Below, piece by piece: positions 1 through 6,538 of a stretch of DNA of 8,142 bases. Made by a program: the position numbers and the translations under genes. The stretch is from positions 1 to 8,142 of the forward strand of contig JBEKFH010000212.1 in the NCBI GenBank assembly GCA_050013415.1, written 5' to 3'. Position 1 is the stretch's first letter. Each line of letters starts with the position of its first letter. This DNA is from Palsa-506 sp050013415. GTDB lineage: Bacteria > Actinomycetota > Actinomycetes > Streptosporangiales > Streptosporangiaceae. The notes beneath the pieces were generated by a model. That model searched no databases. It saw nothing but the letters and a program-made list of their open reading frames with translations, and was not told the DNA's origin.

Positions 1-503
1 GTCACGCCTGGCCGGATGCCGGCCAGCACCGCGATGAACGCCGCCGAGGTGATCTGGCAGGCCCGCGCCAGCAGCGCGATCTCCTCGTCATCCTTGACCA
101 TCCGCAGGCCCTCCACCATCCGGCCGAGCGGGATCAGGGTCAGGCTGCCGGCGTCCAGCGCCCGGTACCGCTCGACCGTCATCTCGTGCTCCTCGAAACC
201 CACCGCGGCCAGCCCGCGGGCGGCCGCCAGCGCGGCGAGCGCGGGCTCCGGGAAGCGGTCGATGAGCAGCTCGAGGCCGGGGCAGTCCCGGGCCGCGGCG
301 GGCGCGTAGCGCGAGTCGGTCGCCAGCACGGGAGTCCCGGCGGCGGCAGTCCCGGCAGCCGGGAGGAGCAGCGCCGCGTTCGAGCTGACCAGACCGGTCA
401 GGTAGCGGACGTTGACGCCGCTGGTGATCAGCGCGGCGGCCGCGCCGGCCTCGGCGACCTGCTGCTGCAGCCGCGCCCTGCGGGCGGCGTGAATGTCGGG
501 CAT
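1..503 (-). CDS. M24-family aminopeptidase P-like protein, N-terminal part
   Basis: The gene runs off the left edge; about 167 residues are visible, beginning MPDIHAARRARL. The visible part matches the creatinase/aminopeptidase-P N-terminal domain: a NVRYLTGL stretch near residue 30, then DSRYAPAA, then LIPLGRMVEGLRMVKDDEEI followed by an ARACQITSAAF helix, the usual transition into the metal-binding pita-bread domain. The catalytic metal ligands (two Asp, His, two Glu) lie outside the window, so activity cannot be judged. Family members are cytoplasmic metallopeptidases that remove the N-terminal residue before proline; some are creatinases or dipeptidases. The start at 503 is chosen because MPDIHAARR resembles family N-termini. 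An in-frame ATG at 533, 10 bp after the upstream dehydrogenase stop, would add ten residues, and neither start has a strong ribosome site. The close spacing suggests co-transcription with the NADH dehydrogenase. Confidence 0.82.
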   Translation of the reverse strand, partial: MPDIHAARRARLQQQVAEAGAAAALITSGVNVRYLTGLVSSNAALLLPAAGTAAAGTPVLATDSRYAPAAARDCPGLELLIDRFPEPALAALAAARGLAAVGFEEHEMTVERYRALDAGSLTLIPLGRMVEGLRMVKDDEEIALLARACQITSAAFIAVLAGIRPGV

Positions 504-542
504 GCGCCCGACTGTACGTGCGGGCGCGGTCATTGCCCGCCG

Positions 543-1892
543 CTAGCCGGCTCCGGCCAGCTCGCCGGTCTCGGCCGGCTCGTCGCCGGCCAGCACGCCG
601 CCGGTCCGCTTCCAGGTGAGGTACCGCCAGGACAGGTTGACCAGCGCGGAAATCTGGTTGCGGCCGCCGAGCAGGGTCACCAGGTGCAGGCCCAGCCAGG
701 CGAGCCAGGCGATCGTGCCGCGGAACCGCAGGTGGCGCAGCTGCACCACGGCCGAGCGACGGCCGATCGTGGCCATGGTGCCCTTGTCGTGATAGCGGAA
801 CGCGACGGTCCCCTGGCCGGCCATCAGCCGCCGGACCTGAGCCGCGGCATGACGGCCCTGCTGGATGGCCGGCTGGGCGAGCTGCGCGAGCGGCTGGCCG
901 TCGATGAGCGCGACGTCCCCGACGGCGAAGACGCGATCCTGTCCCCGCACGCGCAGATCAGGATCGGTTATTACGCGGCCACCGTGCCCGGTCGGCAGGC
1001 CCAGGCCCGTCACCAGCTCCGGCGCGCTGACACCGGCCGCCCAGACCGTGACGTCGCTCGGCAGGTCCGTGCCGTCGGCGAGCCGGACGCTACGGGCCGA
1101 CACCGCGCTGATGCTGGTGCCCAGCCGCACCTCGACGCCCCTGGCCTGGAGCTGCCGGTGGGCATAGTCGCGCAGGCCGGGCTCAAACGGCGTGATCAGG
1201 GACGGCGCCTGCTCGATCAGGCGGAGCTGCAGGCAGGCCGGGTCGACGTCGGGAAAGGCCGCGGGAAGCGCGATGTTCCGCAGGTCGGCGAGTGTCCCGG
1301 CCAGCTCGATGCCGGTGGCCCCGCCGCCGACGATCGTGACGGCCAGCCCCGCTGCCTGGCCCGGCAGGCTGCGCCACTCCAGGTCAGCGATCAGCTGGTT
1401 GCGCAGCATGATGGCGTCGCGGCGGGTGTACAGGCTGAAGCAGTTCTCCGCGGCACCGGTGATGCCGAAGAACGCCGCCGAGACGCCGGTGGCGAGAATC
1501 AGGTAGTCGTAGCCGACGCTGCCGCCGTCAGACAGCGCGATCGTGCGGTTCGCCAGGTCGACGCCGGCCAGCACGCCCCGCCGGAACCTGGCATCCTTCC
1601 GGCGGGTGACGGCGCGCAGCGGGTAAGCGACATCCGACGTCGCCAGCCCGGCGGTGGCCACCTGGTAGAGCAGCGGCTGGAACGTGCTGTAGGCGTTGCG
1701 GTCGACCAGCGTCACGCGCGCCCCGGAGCGCACCAGCGCCTTCATTGCCGACAGCCCGCCGAATCCGCCGCCGACGACGACCACGCGCGGCGCGGCCTCG
1801 GACTGCGCGGCCTCGGGCTGCGCAGGCCTGGATTTGGTGGACTGGGCGGCCCCGGACTGCGCCGCCGTGCTGCTTGACCCGGTGCTGGGCAT
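543..1892 (-). CDS. ndh: Type II NADH dehydrogenase (NDH-2)
   Basis: 449 residues. A single-subunit FAD enzyme that passes electrons from NADH to membrane quinone without pumping protons. Visible motifs: FAD dinucleotide fold VVVVGGGFGG (37-46), a second nucleotide fold VGGGATGIELAG (188-199) for NADH, an ATG motif at 134-136, the second FAD motif VFAVGDVA (321-328), and a quinone-site AQPAIQQG (339-346). The C-terminal stretch 392-427 is rich in Trp and Leu and fits the amphipathic helices that attach NDH-2 to the inner leaflet. Residues 1-35 are an Ala/Gln/Ser-rich extension before the fold (AAQS-like repeats), probably disordered. The start at 1892 is set by a strong upstream GGGAGGA; upstream ATG codons lack such a site. 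The gene is divergent from the sigma factor and is followed closely by the M24 peptidase. The family assignment is firm; the exact quinone is unknown. Confidence 0.95.
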   Translation of the reverse strand: MPSTGSSSTAAQSGAAQSTKSRPAQPEAAQSEAAPRVVVVGGGFGGLSAMKALVRSGARVTLVDRNAYSTFQPLLYQVATAGLATSDVAYPLRAVTRRKDARFRRGVLAGVDLANRTIALSDGGSVGYDYLILATGVSAAFFGITGAAENCFSLYTRRDAIMLRNQLIADLEWRSLPGQAAGLAVTIVGGGATGIELAGTLADLRNIALPAAFPDVDPACLQLRLIEQAPSLITPFEPGLRDYAHRQLQARGVEVRLGTSISAVSARSVRLADGTDLPSDVTVWAAGVSAPELVTGLGLPTGHGGRVITDPDLRVRGQDRVFAVGDVALIDGQPLAQLAQPAIQQGRHAAAQVRRLMAGQGTVAFRYHDKGTMATIGRRSAVVQLRHLRFRGTIAWLAWLGLHLVTLLGGRNQISALVNLSWRYLTWKRTGGVLAGDEPAETGELAGAG

Positions 1893-1897
1893 GTTTT

Positions 1898-1904
1898 TCC
1901 TCCC
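1898..1904 (-). promoter_or_regulatory. Ribosome binding site of the NADH dehydrogenase gene
   Basis: On the minus strand GGGAGGA is followed by AAAAC and then ATG at 1892. This near-perfect Shine-Dalgarno match decides the start and excludes the in-frame ATG near 1931, which has no purine-rich site before it. Confidence 0.8.
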
Positions 1905-1931
1905 GGCCTGTCCTTTGCCCGTTAGCGACAT

Positions 1932-1955
1932 GTTTATTTCACGCTCAGCGGGCAC
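1932..1955 (+). promoter_or_regulatory. Possible SigB/F-type promoter of the sigma gene
   Basis: GTTT at 1932-1935 and GGGCAC at 1950-1955 are 14 bp apart. Actinobacterial SigB/SigF-class promoters are known to have a GTTT-like -35 and a GGGTAC/T-like -10 with about 14-16 bp between them; here one -10 base differs (C for T). It lies 55 bp before the sigma start, a reasonable leader, so autoregulation is possible. The match is short and could be chance in GC-rich DNA. Confidence 0.3.
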
Positions 1956-2010
1956 GGTGACGACGGGCGGGTGGCGATCAGCCGGCCATCCCAGCCGCGG
2001 AGAGGTGAAC

Positions 2011-2841
2011 ATGACGGAACTGCAGGCGCCAGACGTGGCGACGAAGCCGCCAGCGGGCCTGGAGCATGACGACGATAGCGAGTTGCTCGGCCTGGTCCGG
2101 TCGCTGCCGCTGGGCAGCGAGCGGCGAGCCGCCGCCTGCGAAGTGCTGGTCACCCGCTACCAGCCGCTGGTCCGGTCGTGCGTGCGCAAGTACTCCAGCG
2201 GGCCGGAATCGGCGGACGAGCTCATGCAGGTCGGCTACGTCGGCCTGATGAAGGCCATCAACAAGTTCGACCCCGAGGTCGGCAGCAGCCTCGCCGCCTA
2301 CGCGTTCCCGAGCATTACCGGCGAGCTGAAGCGGCACTTCCGCGATCGCTGTTGGCAGGTGCACGTCAGGCGATCCGCGCAGGAGCTCGTGCTGGAGATG
2401 CGGACGGCCGCCAGGGACCTTACCCACCAGCTCGGCCGGACCCCGGACGACGCCGAGATGGCCAGGCACTTGCAGGTCAGCGTGGCTGAGGTGGCGGATG
2501 CCCGGCGCGCCGACCTCGGTTTCCATGCCTGGTCACTGGACGCGCCGATGTCCGGCGACGAGGACTCGGCCGGACTCGCCGAGCTGCTCGGCGCCGACGA
2601 CGAGCAGGTCGACCACGCGCTCGACATGGCAGCGGTCTGGACGCACTGGGACGAGCTGCCCGAACGCCAGCAGCGCATCCTGCTGATGCGCTTCTACGGC
2701 AACATGACCCAGGCCGAGATCGGCGGGAAGCTCGGCATCTCGCAGATGCACGTGTCCCGGCTGCTGACCCACGCGCTGGAACACCTGCGCGAGCGCCTGC
2801 TTGAGCCGGAGCAGCCGCTGTCCGCGGCTGCCGCATCATGA
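2011..2841 (+). CDS. RNA polymerase sigma factor, SigB/SigF/SigG family
   Basis: 276 residues, a usual length for group 3 sigma-70 factors of the stress/sporulation branch. Region 2 covers about 46-118, with the core-binding and -10 recognition block DELMQVGYVGLMKAINKFD followed by YAFPSITGELKRHFRD (97-112). Region 3 covers about 122-165 (LGRTPDDAEMARHLQVS). Region 4 covers about 205-262, with ELPERQQRILLMRFY and the helix-turn-helix MTQAEIGGKLGISQMHVSRL (232-251), which reads the -35 element. The start is set by GGAGAGGTGAAC just upstream; an in-frame GTG two codons earlier is the only close alternative. In relatives this factor is held inactive by an RsbW-like anti-sigma kinase and released by a dephosphorylated STAS protein; neither gene is in the window. 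The convergent PP2C phosphatase is a plausible upstream activator. The family call is firm; the regulon and the specific name are unknown. Confidence 0.93.
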   Translation: MTELQAPDVATKPPAGLEHDDDSELLGLVRSLPLGSERRAAACEVLVTRYQPLVRSCVRKYSSGPESADELMQVGYVGLMKAINKFDPEVGSSLAAYAFPSITGELKRHFRDRCWQVHVRRSAQELVLEMRTAARDLTHQLGRTPDDAEMARHLQVSVAEVADARRADLGFHAWSLDAPMSGDEDSAGLAELLGADDEQVDHALDMAAVWTHWDELPERQQRILLMRFYGNMTQAEIGGKLGISQMHVSRLLTHALEHLRERLLEPEQPLSAAAAS

Positions 2842-2876
2842 CCTAGCGGCCTGGCCGGTGGCACTCGCGGCGCTGA

Positions 2877-4925
2877 TCACGCGGCAGGGCCGACCCCGGA
2901 CCGCACGGCCAGCATCGTCATGTCATCGCGAAGCTCGTTCACGCTGAACTCCACGACCAGCGCCCGCAGCGCGGAGATGACGTCCGCCGGAGCCCGGCCA
3001 GCCAGGGCCGAGAGCTCGTCGGTCAGCCGGTCCTCGAAATAGGCCAGGTCAGGACTGCGCGCCTCGGTGACGCCGTCGGTGTACAGGAAGAGCAGGTCGC
3101 CGGGGCTGAGCTCGATATCCTGCACACCGGGCTCCGCGTCCGGGAAGAGGCCGAGCGGCATCCCGCCGCCGGTCAGCATCCGCACCCGCCCGTCGGGCTT
3201 GACCAGCACCGGGCCCGGATGGCCAGCGCCGCCGAGCACGCCGCGGAGCCCGCCGTCACGCCACTGGAAGTGCACGGCGCACGCGGTGACGAACCGCCCG
3301 TCGTACTCCTCCGCCAGCATGAGCTCGTTGGCCTTGCGCAGGACTTCCGCGGGATCGGGATTCCAGCGCGCAAGCACCCGGATCGCGTGCCGGGCGGCCG
3401 CCGTGACCGCCGCGGCGTCCTCGCCCTTGCCGCAGACGTCGCCGATCGATATGCCCCAGCCACCGGGGATGAGGTACACGTCGTAGAAGTCGCCGCCGAC
3501 GTCAAGCCCCTCGGTGGCGGCCACGTAGGCGGCGGCGATGTCCGCGTCCTTGATCACGGGCAGCTGCCGCGGCAGCAGGCTCGCCTGCAGCGCGTCGGCG
3601 ATCTCGCCGCGCCGCCGGAACATCCGGTCCACCCTGATCGCCAGCGCGAGCTGCTCCCCCAGCTCCTCCACGAGGCCCAGCTCAGCGATCTCGAAGGGAC
3701 GCTCGCCCGGCTGCCGGGCCAGGGTCAGCACGCCGTAGCTGGTCTCCCCGTCGCTCAGCGGCACGCAGAGCACGGAGGTCGCGCCGAGCTGCATCAGCAG
3801 CGGGACGCCACCCGGGCCGGTGCCGAGAATCCCGACATCCTCTGCGTGCGCGATCAGCATCGAGCTGCCCGACTCGTGCACCTGACGGGGCGCCGACCCC
3901 GGCTGCGGGTCGATCGCCGCGACCGCGCGGGCGAGCAGCTCGGACTCGCGGTCGTCTGGGCCCATGACGACCTGGCGCCGGAGCCGGTTCCTGCGCTCCA
4001 CGTCGACGATGACCCAGGCGGCGAGCTCGCCGGCCAGCAGGCGGGCGCACTGCTGCAGGGTGACCGCCTCGCTGAAGGTGGCGTTCTCCAGCAGCAGCCT
4101 GGTCGCCGCGGTCACCAGATCCAGCCGGTGGGCCATCGCCTCCACCACCCGGGCCGAAGCCCCGCCGCCGGCCGCATCCGCCCCGCCCGCTGGTGCGGCC
4201 GCCCCGCCGCCGGGCGTTCCCCGCGCGCCGCCGGGCGGGTCCGCTCTGGCGGCCTCGTCCGCCCCCTGGGCCCCGTTCCCCCTGCTTTCCTGCCGCGGCG
4301 CGGGCGGTCGGGCGGCCGGGGTGCCGGGCGCGACGCTCGCCGGGGCGCCGGGCGCGATGCTGACCGCGGCGATGAGCAGGCCGGGCTCGCCGGGGAGATC
4401 GATGACCTCCAGCGCGAGGACGGCGGGCACGACGGCGTCGGCGCCGAGCAGCGGGCAGCTAACCCGCCGCGGCTTGCCGGTCCTGGCGACGGCGGCCAGC
4501 TGGGAATGCACCGCGGCACGCGACGGGAGCGCGACGAAGGCGGTGAGCAGCTTCCCGGTGGCATAACCGGCACCCGCGCCGATCAGCTCGCCCGCGCGCC
4601 GGTTGGCGCGGCGGATCGTGCCCTCCCGGTCGAGCAGGAACAGCGGCACCGGCGCGTCCTGGAACATTGCCCGCAGCAGGCGGCGCTCGGAGTCTGCGGA
4701 GTCCCGGTGCAGCCCGCCGGCCGCACCCGGGCCGCCGGCCGAGCCCGTGCCTGCCTGCAGCGCCGCCGCCGTCTCGATGGCGCCGTCAAGCTCGGCCAGA
4801 GCGGCCTCCAGGAGCTGCGGCATGGGCGCGCCCGGCAGCGCGGCGGACTGCCGGAGCGCACCCGACCGCTCCCTGAGCCCGGCGATCTCCCGCGCTGGCC
4901 CGGAGAGTTCGCTGGCACGCTCCAT
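2877..4925 (-). CDS. PAS-GAF-PP2C (SpoIIE/RsbU-type) sensor phosphatase
   Basis: 682 residues from the ATG at 4925, preceded by a weak GGA 7 nt upstream. Order of parts: a helical Ala/Leu-rich N-terminus (1-65), a PAS domain (about 80-192, with PLFLLDREGTIRRANRRAGE), a Pro/Gly/Ala linker (about 193-258), a GAF domain (about 265-432) and a SpoIIE-type PP2C domain (about 440-676). The PP2C part keeps the family's landmarks: ALQASLLP (445-452), metal-binding GGDFYD (477-482), GDVCGKG (495-501), GHPGP (568-572), YTDGVTEAR (615-623) and DDMT (667-670), so it should be an active Mn/Mg-dependent Ser/Thr phosphatase. Such enzymes dephosphorylate STAS anti-anti-sigma proteins to switch on a SigB/F-class factor. 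There is no membrane segment, HATPase or STAS domain, so sensing is cytoplasmic; the PAS and GAF ligands are unknown. It is convergent with the sigma gene, 35 bp apart. Upstream in-frame ATG codons to 5114 would add a low-complexity Arg/Pro tail and were not used. Confidence 0.92.
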   Translation of the reverse strand: MERASELSGPAREIAGLRERSGALRQSAALPGAPMPQLLEAALAELDGAIETAAALQAGTGSAGGPGAAGGLHRDSADSERRLLRAMFQDAPVPLFLLDREGTIRRANRRAGELIGAGAGYATGKLLTAFVALPSRAAVHSQLAAVARTGKPRRVSCPLLGADAVVPAVLALEVIDLPGEPGLLIAAVSIAPGAPASVAPGTPAARPPAPRQESRGNGAQGADEAARADPPGGARGTPGGGAAAPAGGADAAGGGASARVVEAMAHRLDLVTAATRLLLENATFSEAVTLQQCARLLAGELAAWVIVDVERRNRLRRQVVMGPDDRESELLARAVAAIDPQPGSAPRQVHESGSSMLIAHAEDVGILGTGPGGVPLLMQLGATSVLCVPLSDGETSYGVLTLARQPGERPFEIAELGLVEELGEQLALAIRVDRMFRRRGEIADALQASLLPRQLPVIKDADIAAAYVAATEGLDVGGDFYDVYLIPGGWGISIGDVCGKGEDAAAVTAAARHAIRVLARWNPDPAEVLRKANELMLAEEYDGRFVTACAVHFQWRDGGLRGVLGGAGHPGPVLVKPDGRVRMLTGGGMPLGLFPDAEPGVQDIELSPGDLLFLYTDGVTEARSPDLAYFEDRLTDELSALAGRAPADVISALRALVVEFSVNELRDDMTMLAVRSGVGPAA

Positions 4926-4999
4926 GCTGGTCCAATCTCGTAGGGAGGCCCGCGGCCGCCCTGGCTGCCATGGCTGCCTGGACCAATGTCGGCCTGGAA

Positions 5000-5020
5000 A
5001 GTGTAGGCCCGCTGGCGGGC
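5000..5020 (-). promoter_or_regulatory. Possible phosphatase promoter -10 with adjoining palindrome
   Basis: On the minus strand TACACT (5005 to 5000) fits the TANNNT -10 pattern of the principal sigma factor and would give a leader of about 65-70 nt before the phosphatase start. Directly upstream is the inverted repeat GCCCGC-CA-GCGGGC (5020 to 5007), placed where an operator in the -10/-35 spacer would be. No good -35 hexamer is present, so the promoter call is weak. Confidence 0.3.
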
Positions 5021-5108
5021 GCGGCGAGCGCGTCTTGGCCCGCGGCCTTGGCGTGCGGGCGCGGCGAGCGCGCCTTGGCGTGCGCCGTTGGCGTGCGGCC
5101 TTGGCGTG
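5015..5108. repeat. Direct-repeat cluster (24-bp pair and TTGGCGTG copies)
   Basis: A 24-bp block at 5015-5038 recurs at 5055-5078 with one mismatch, a period of 40 bp. The octamer TTGGCGTG occurs four times on the plus strand, at 5048, 5075, 5088 and 5101; the last three are exactly 13 bp apart. GCGGCCTTGGCGTG appears twice (5042-5055 and 5095-5108). These could be regulator binding sites or simple slippage products. Confidence 0.75.
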
Positions 5109-5117
5109 TGGCATAGT
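5088..5117 (+). promoter_or_regulatory. Weak promoter-like pair upstream of the glycosyltransferase
   Basis: TTGGCG at 5088-5093 and CATAGT at 5112-5117 are 18 bp apart and resemble a relaxed principal-sigma promoter. A start near 5124 would place both stem-loops at 5132-5174 inside a leader of about 170 nt. TTGGCG is itself part of the local direct repeat, which weakens the case. Confidence 0.2.
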
Positions 5118-5131
5118 TGGCCGCAGTACTG

Positions 5132-5174
5132 GTGCCTACGACGCAGGCACTCCCCCCACGCCGCCACGGCGTGG
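5132..5174 (+). promoter_or_regulatory. Two adjacent stem-loops in the glycosyltransferase leader
   Basis: Hairpin 1 at 5132-5150 pairs GTGCCT with AGGCAC around a 7-nt loop. Hairpin 2 at 5156-5174 pairs CCACGCCG with CGGCGTGG around CCA. Both are perfect and 19 nt long, and they are separated by 5 nt. They lie about 120 bp before the glycosyltransferase start. There is no U-tract after hairpin 2, so a classical intrinsic terminator is not supported; attenuation, a processing site or a DNA-level binding site are all possible. Confidence 0.4.
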
Positions 5175-5282
5175 CCGCGGAGCTTGCCTGCCGGATGGCC
5201 TTTCTGCTGCGCGACGGCGCACTTCGTCGCCCGGCTTCCCGACCTCCTTCGCGACCTGCGGTTCAACGCTGTGGCGCTCACG

Positions 5283-5288
5283 AAGGAG
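5283..5288 (+). promoter_or_regulatory. Ribosome binding site of the glycosyltransferase gene
   Basis: AAGGAG lies 8 nt before the ATG at 5297. It decides the start in favour of MKIALVAEQ, which is also where the Rossmann fold begins, over an in-frame ATG at 5117 that would add a 60-residue tail. Confidence 0.8.
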
Positions 5289-5296
5289 ACAGCGTC

Positions 5297-6538
5297 ATGA
5301 AGATCGCACTCGTCGCCGAGCAGGCTCATCAGCTAGCGCCGGCTGGCAGCTCAAGGACCGGCCGCGGCTGCGCGGCGGCCCGCAGTTCCGCAGACGCCGG
5401 CCGCCAGGCCGTCCCGCTGCCCGCGCTGGCCCGCACGCTTGCCGGGTTCGGGCACAAGGTCACCATTTACGCGCGGAAGGACGCCGCGGCGCTCCCGGCC
5501 AGGGCGAAGCTATCCGCTGACGTGACGGTCGAGCACCTGCCGGCTGGCCCCGCTGCGCAGCTCCCGGCGGAAGAAGTCCTCACGCACATGGCGGCGTTCA
5601 GCGGGCAGCTGGAGCGGCGGTGGCGCAAGGATGCCCCCGACATCGTGCACGCCCATTTCTGGACCGGCGGCCTCGCCGCGCTCGCGGCGACCCGCGATCT
5701 CCGCGTGCCGGTCGTGCAGACCTTCCATTCGCTCGGGACTGCCGAGCAGCGCCACTATGGCGAGCTGGCCGCCGGGCCGCGTGCCAGGCTACGGCTGGAG
5801 GCCCTGATCGGCCGGAGCGTCCGCGCGGTTCTCGCCACTTCGTCGGCCGAGATGTCCGAGCTCACCCGGCTTGGCGTGCCGCGCTCCGCCGTCCGGGTGG
5901 TGCCCTACGGCGTGGACACCGCCGAGTTCCTCCCCGACGGCCCGGTGGCGCGGCGCTCCGCCAGGCCGCGGCTGCTCGCCGTGGCCCCGCTCACCGAGCG
6001 CTCCGGGCTGGCCGGCCTCATCCGCGCCGCGGCCGACGTGCCCCGCGCCGAGCTGGTCATCGCCGGGGGTCCGCCCCGCGCGATGCTGGACGAGGATCCG
6101 GTCTACCGCAAGCTGGTCCGGCTCGTCATGACGCTGGGGATCGGCGACCGGGTCGTGTTCACCGGGCAGGTCAGCCGGGCGCGGATGCCGGCCCTGCTCC
6201 GGTCGGCGGACCTGCTGGTGCACACCGCGATGTACGAGCCCTTCGGCATGGTCCCGCTCGAGGCGATGGCCTGCGGCACGCCCGTGATGGCGGCGGCCGG
6301 CGGCAGCCACCAGGACGCCATCGTGGACGGCACGACCGGCGTCCTGGTCAACCCTGGCCAGCCTGCCCAGCTGGCCCGGCGGATTCGCCAGCTGCTGGCC
6401 AGCCCCATGCTGCTGCAGGGATTCGGGATCGCGGCGGCCGACCGGGCCCGCGCGCGCTACTCCTGGGACCGAATCGGCCAGGAGACGCTGGCGGTCTACG
6501 AGCGTTCGCTGCCGCGAACAGCACCTGTCGCGGCCTGA
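5297..6538 (+). CDS. GT4-type (GT-B fold) glycosyltransferase with altered donor-site motifs
   Basis: 413 residues. The N-terminal half has the Rossmann start MKIALVAEQ, then GHKVTIYARKD (52-62), the HAHFWTGG motif (118-125) and TFHSLG (142-147). The C-terminal half has VVPYGVDTAEF (201-211), RVVFTGQV (285-292) and the EX7E motif EPFGMVPLE (314-322) followed by AMACGTPV. These place it in the retaining GT4 family, near actinobacterial sucrose-phosphate-synthase/MshA-like enzymes. Oddities: the N-terminal loop, usually close to GGVDAGGQNVHV, reads SSADAGRQAVPL (30-41), and it follows an extra Gly/Ala/Ser stretch (16-29). The usual VGRLxxRKG reads VAPLTERSG (229-237), so the Arg and Lys that hold the donor diphosphate appear as Pro231 and Ser236. 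It may use another donor or be impaired. It is divergent from the phosphatase and overlaps the convergent ANTAR gene by 43 bp. Substrates are unknown. Confidence 0.88.
   Translation: MKIALVAEQAHQLAPAGSSRTGRGCAAARSSADAGRQAVPLPALARTLAGFGHKVTIYARKDAAALPARAKLSADVTVEHLPAGPAAQLPAEEVLTHMAAFSGQLERRWRKDAPDIVHAHFWTGGLAALAATRDLRVPVVQTFHSLGTAEQRHYGELAAGPRARLRLEALIGRSVRAVLATSSAEMSELTRLGVPRSAVRVVPYGVDTAEFLPDGPVARRSARPRLLAVAPLTERSGLAGLIRAAADVPRAELVIAGGPPRAMLDEDPVYRKLVRLVMTLGIGDRVVFTGQVSRARMPALLRSADLLVHTAMYEPFGMVPLEAMACGTPVMAAAGGSHQDAIVDGTTGVLVNPGQPAQLARRIRQLLASPMLLQGFGIAAADRARARYSWDRIGQETLAVYERSLPRTAPVAA

Larger units (their letters stand above)
4926..5296. other. Divergent intergenic region between phosphatase and glycosyltransferase
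   Basis: 371 bp separating two divergent genes. I see no convincing gene here: frames crossing it have Arg/Pro/Ala low-complexity translations and no ribosome site. It holds, from left to right, a possible minus-strand -10 element and adjoining palindrome, a cluster of direct repeats, a weak plus-strand promoter-like pair, two adjacent stem-loops, and the ribosome site of the glycosyltransferase. Confidence 0.7.

Noticed and set aside
186..1877. Long plus-strand open frame of 563 codons over the peptidase and dehydrogenase genes
   Set aside because: It is antisense to two clear gene families, its translation is low-complexity Gly/Arg/Gln/Ala, and it matches no family; long shadow frames are expected at this GC content.
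1696..2010. Extended start for the sigma factor reaching back into the dehydrogenase gene
   Set aside because: It would overlap the divergent gene, while a good ribosome site precedes the ATG at 2011.
2842..2876. Bidirectional terminator between the convergent sigma and phosphatase genes
   Set aside because: Only CGGCC-T-GGCCG is seen, whose one-base loop is too tight, and there is no T-tract; support is too weak to annotate.
3219..4943. Plus-strand open frame of 574 codons opposite the phosphatase gene
   Set aside because: Antisense shadow of the PAS-GAF-PP2C gene with no recognisable domain or ribosome site.
4926..5114. 63-residue N-terminal extension of the phosphatase
   Set aside because: Its Arg/Pro-rich sequence is a translation of the spacer repeats and has no family match; the ATG at 4925 opens the plausible protein.
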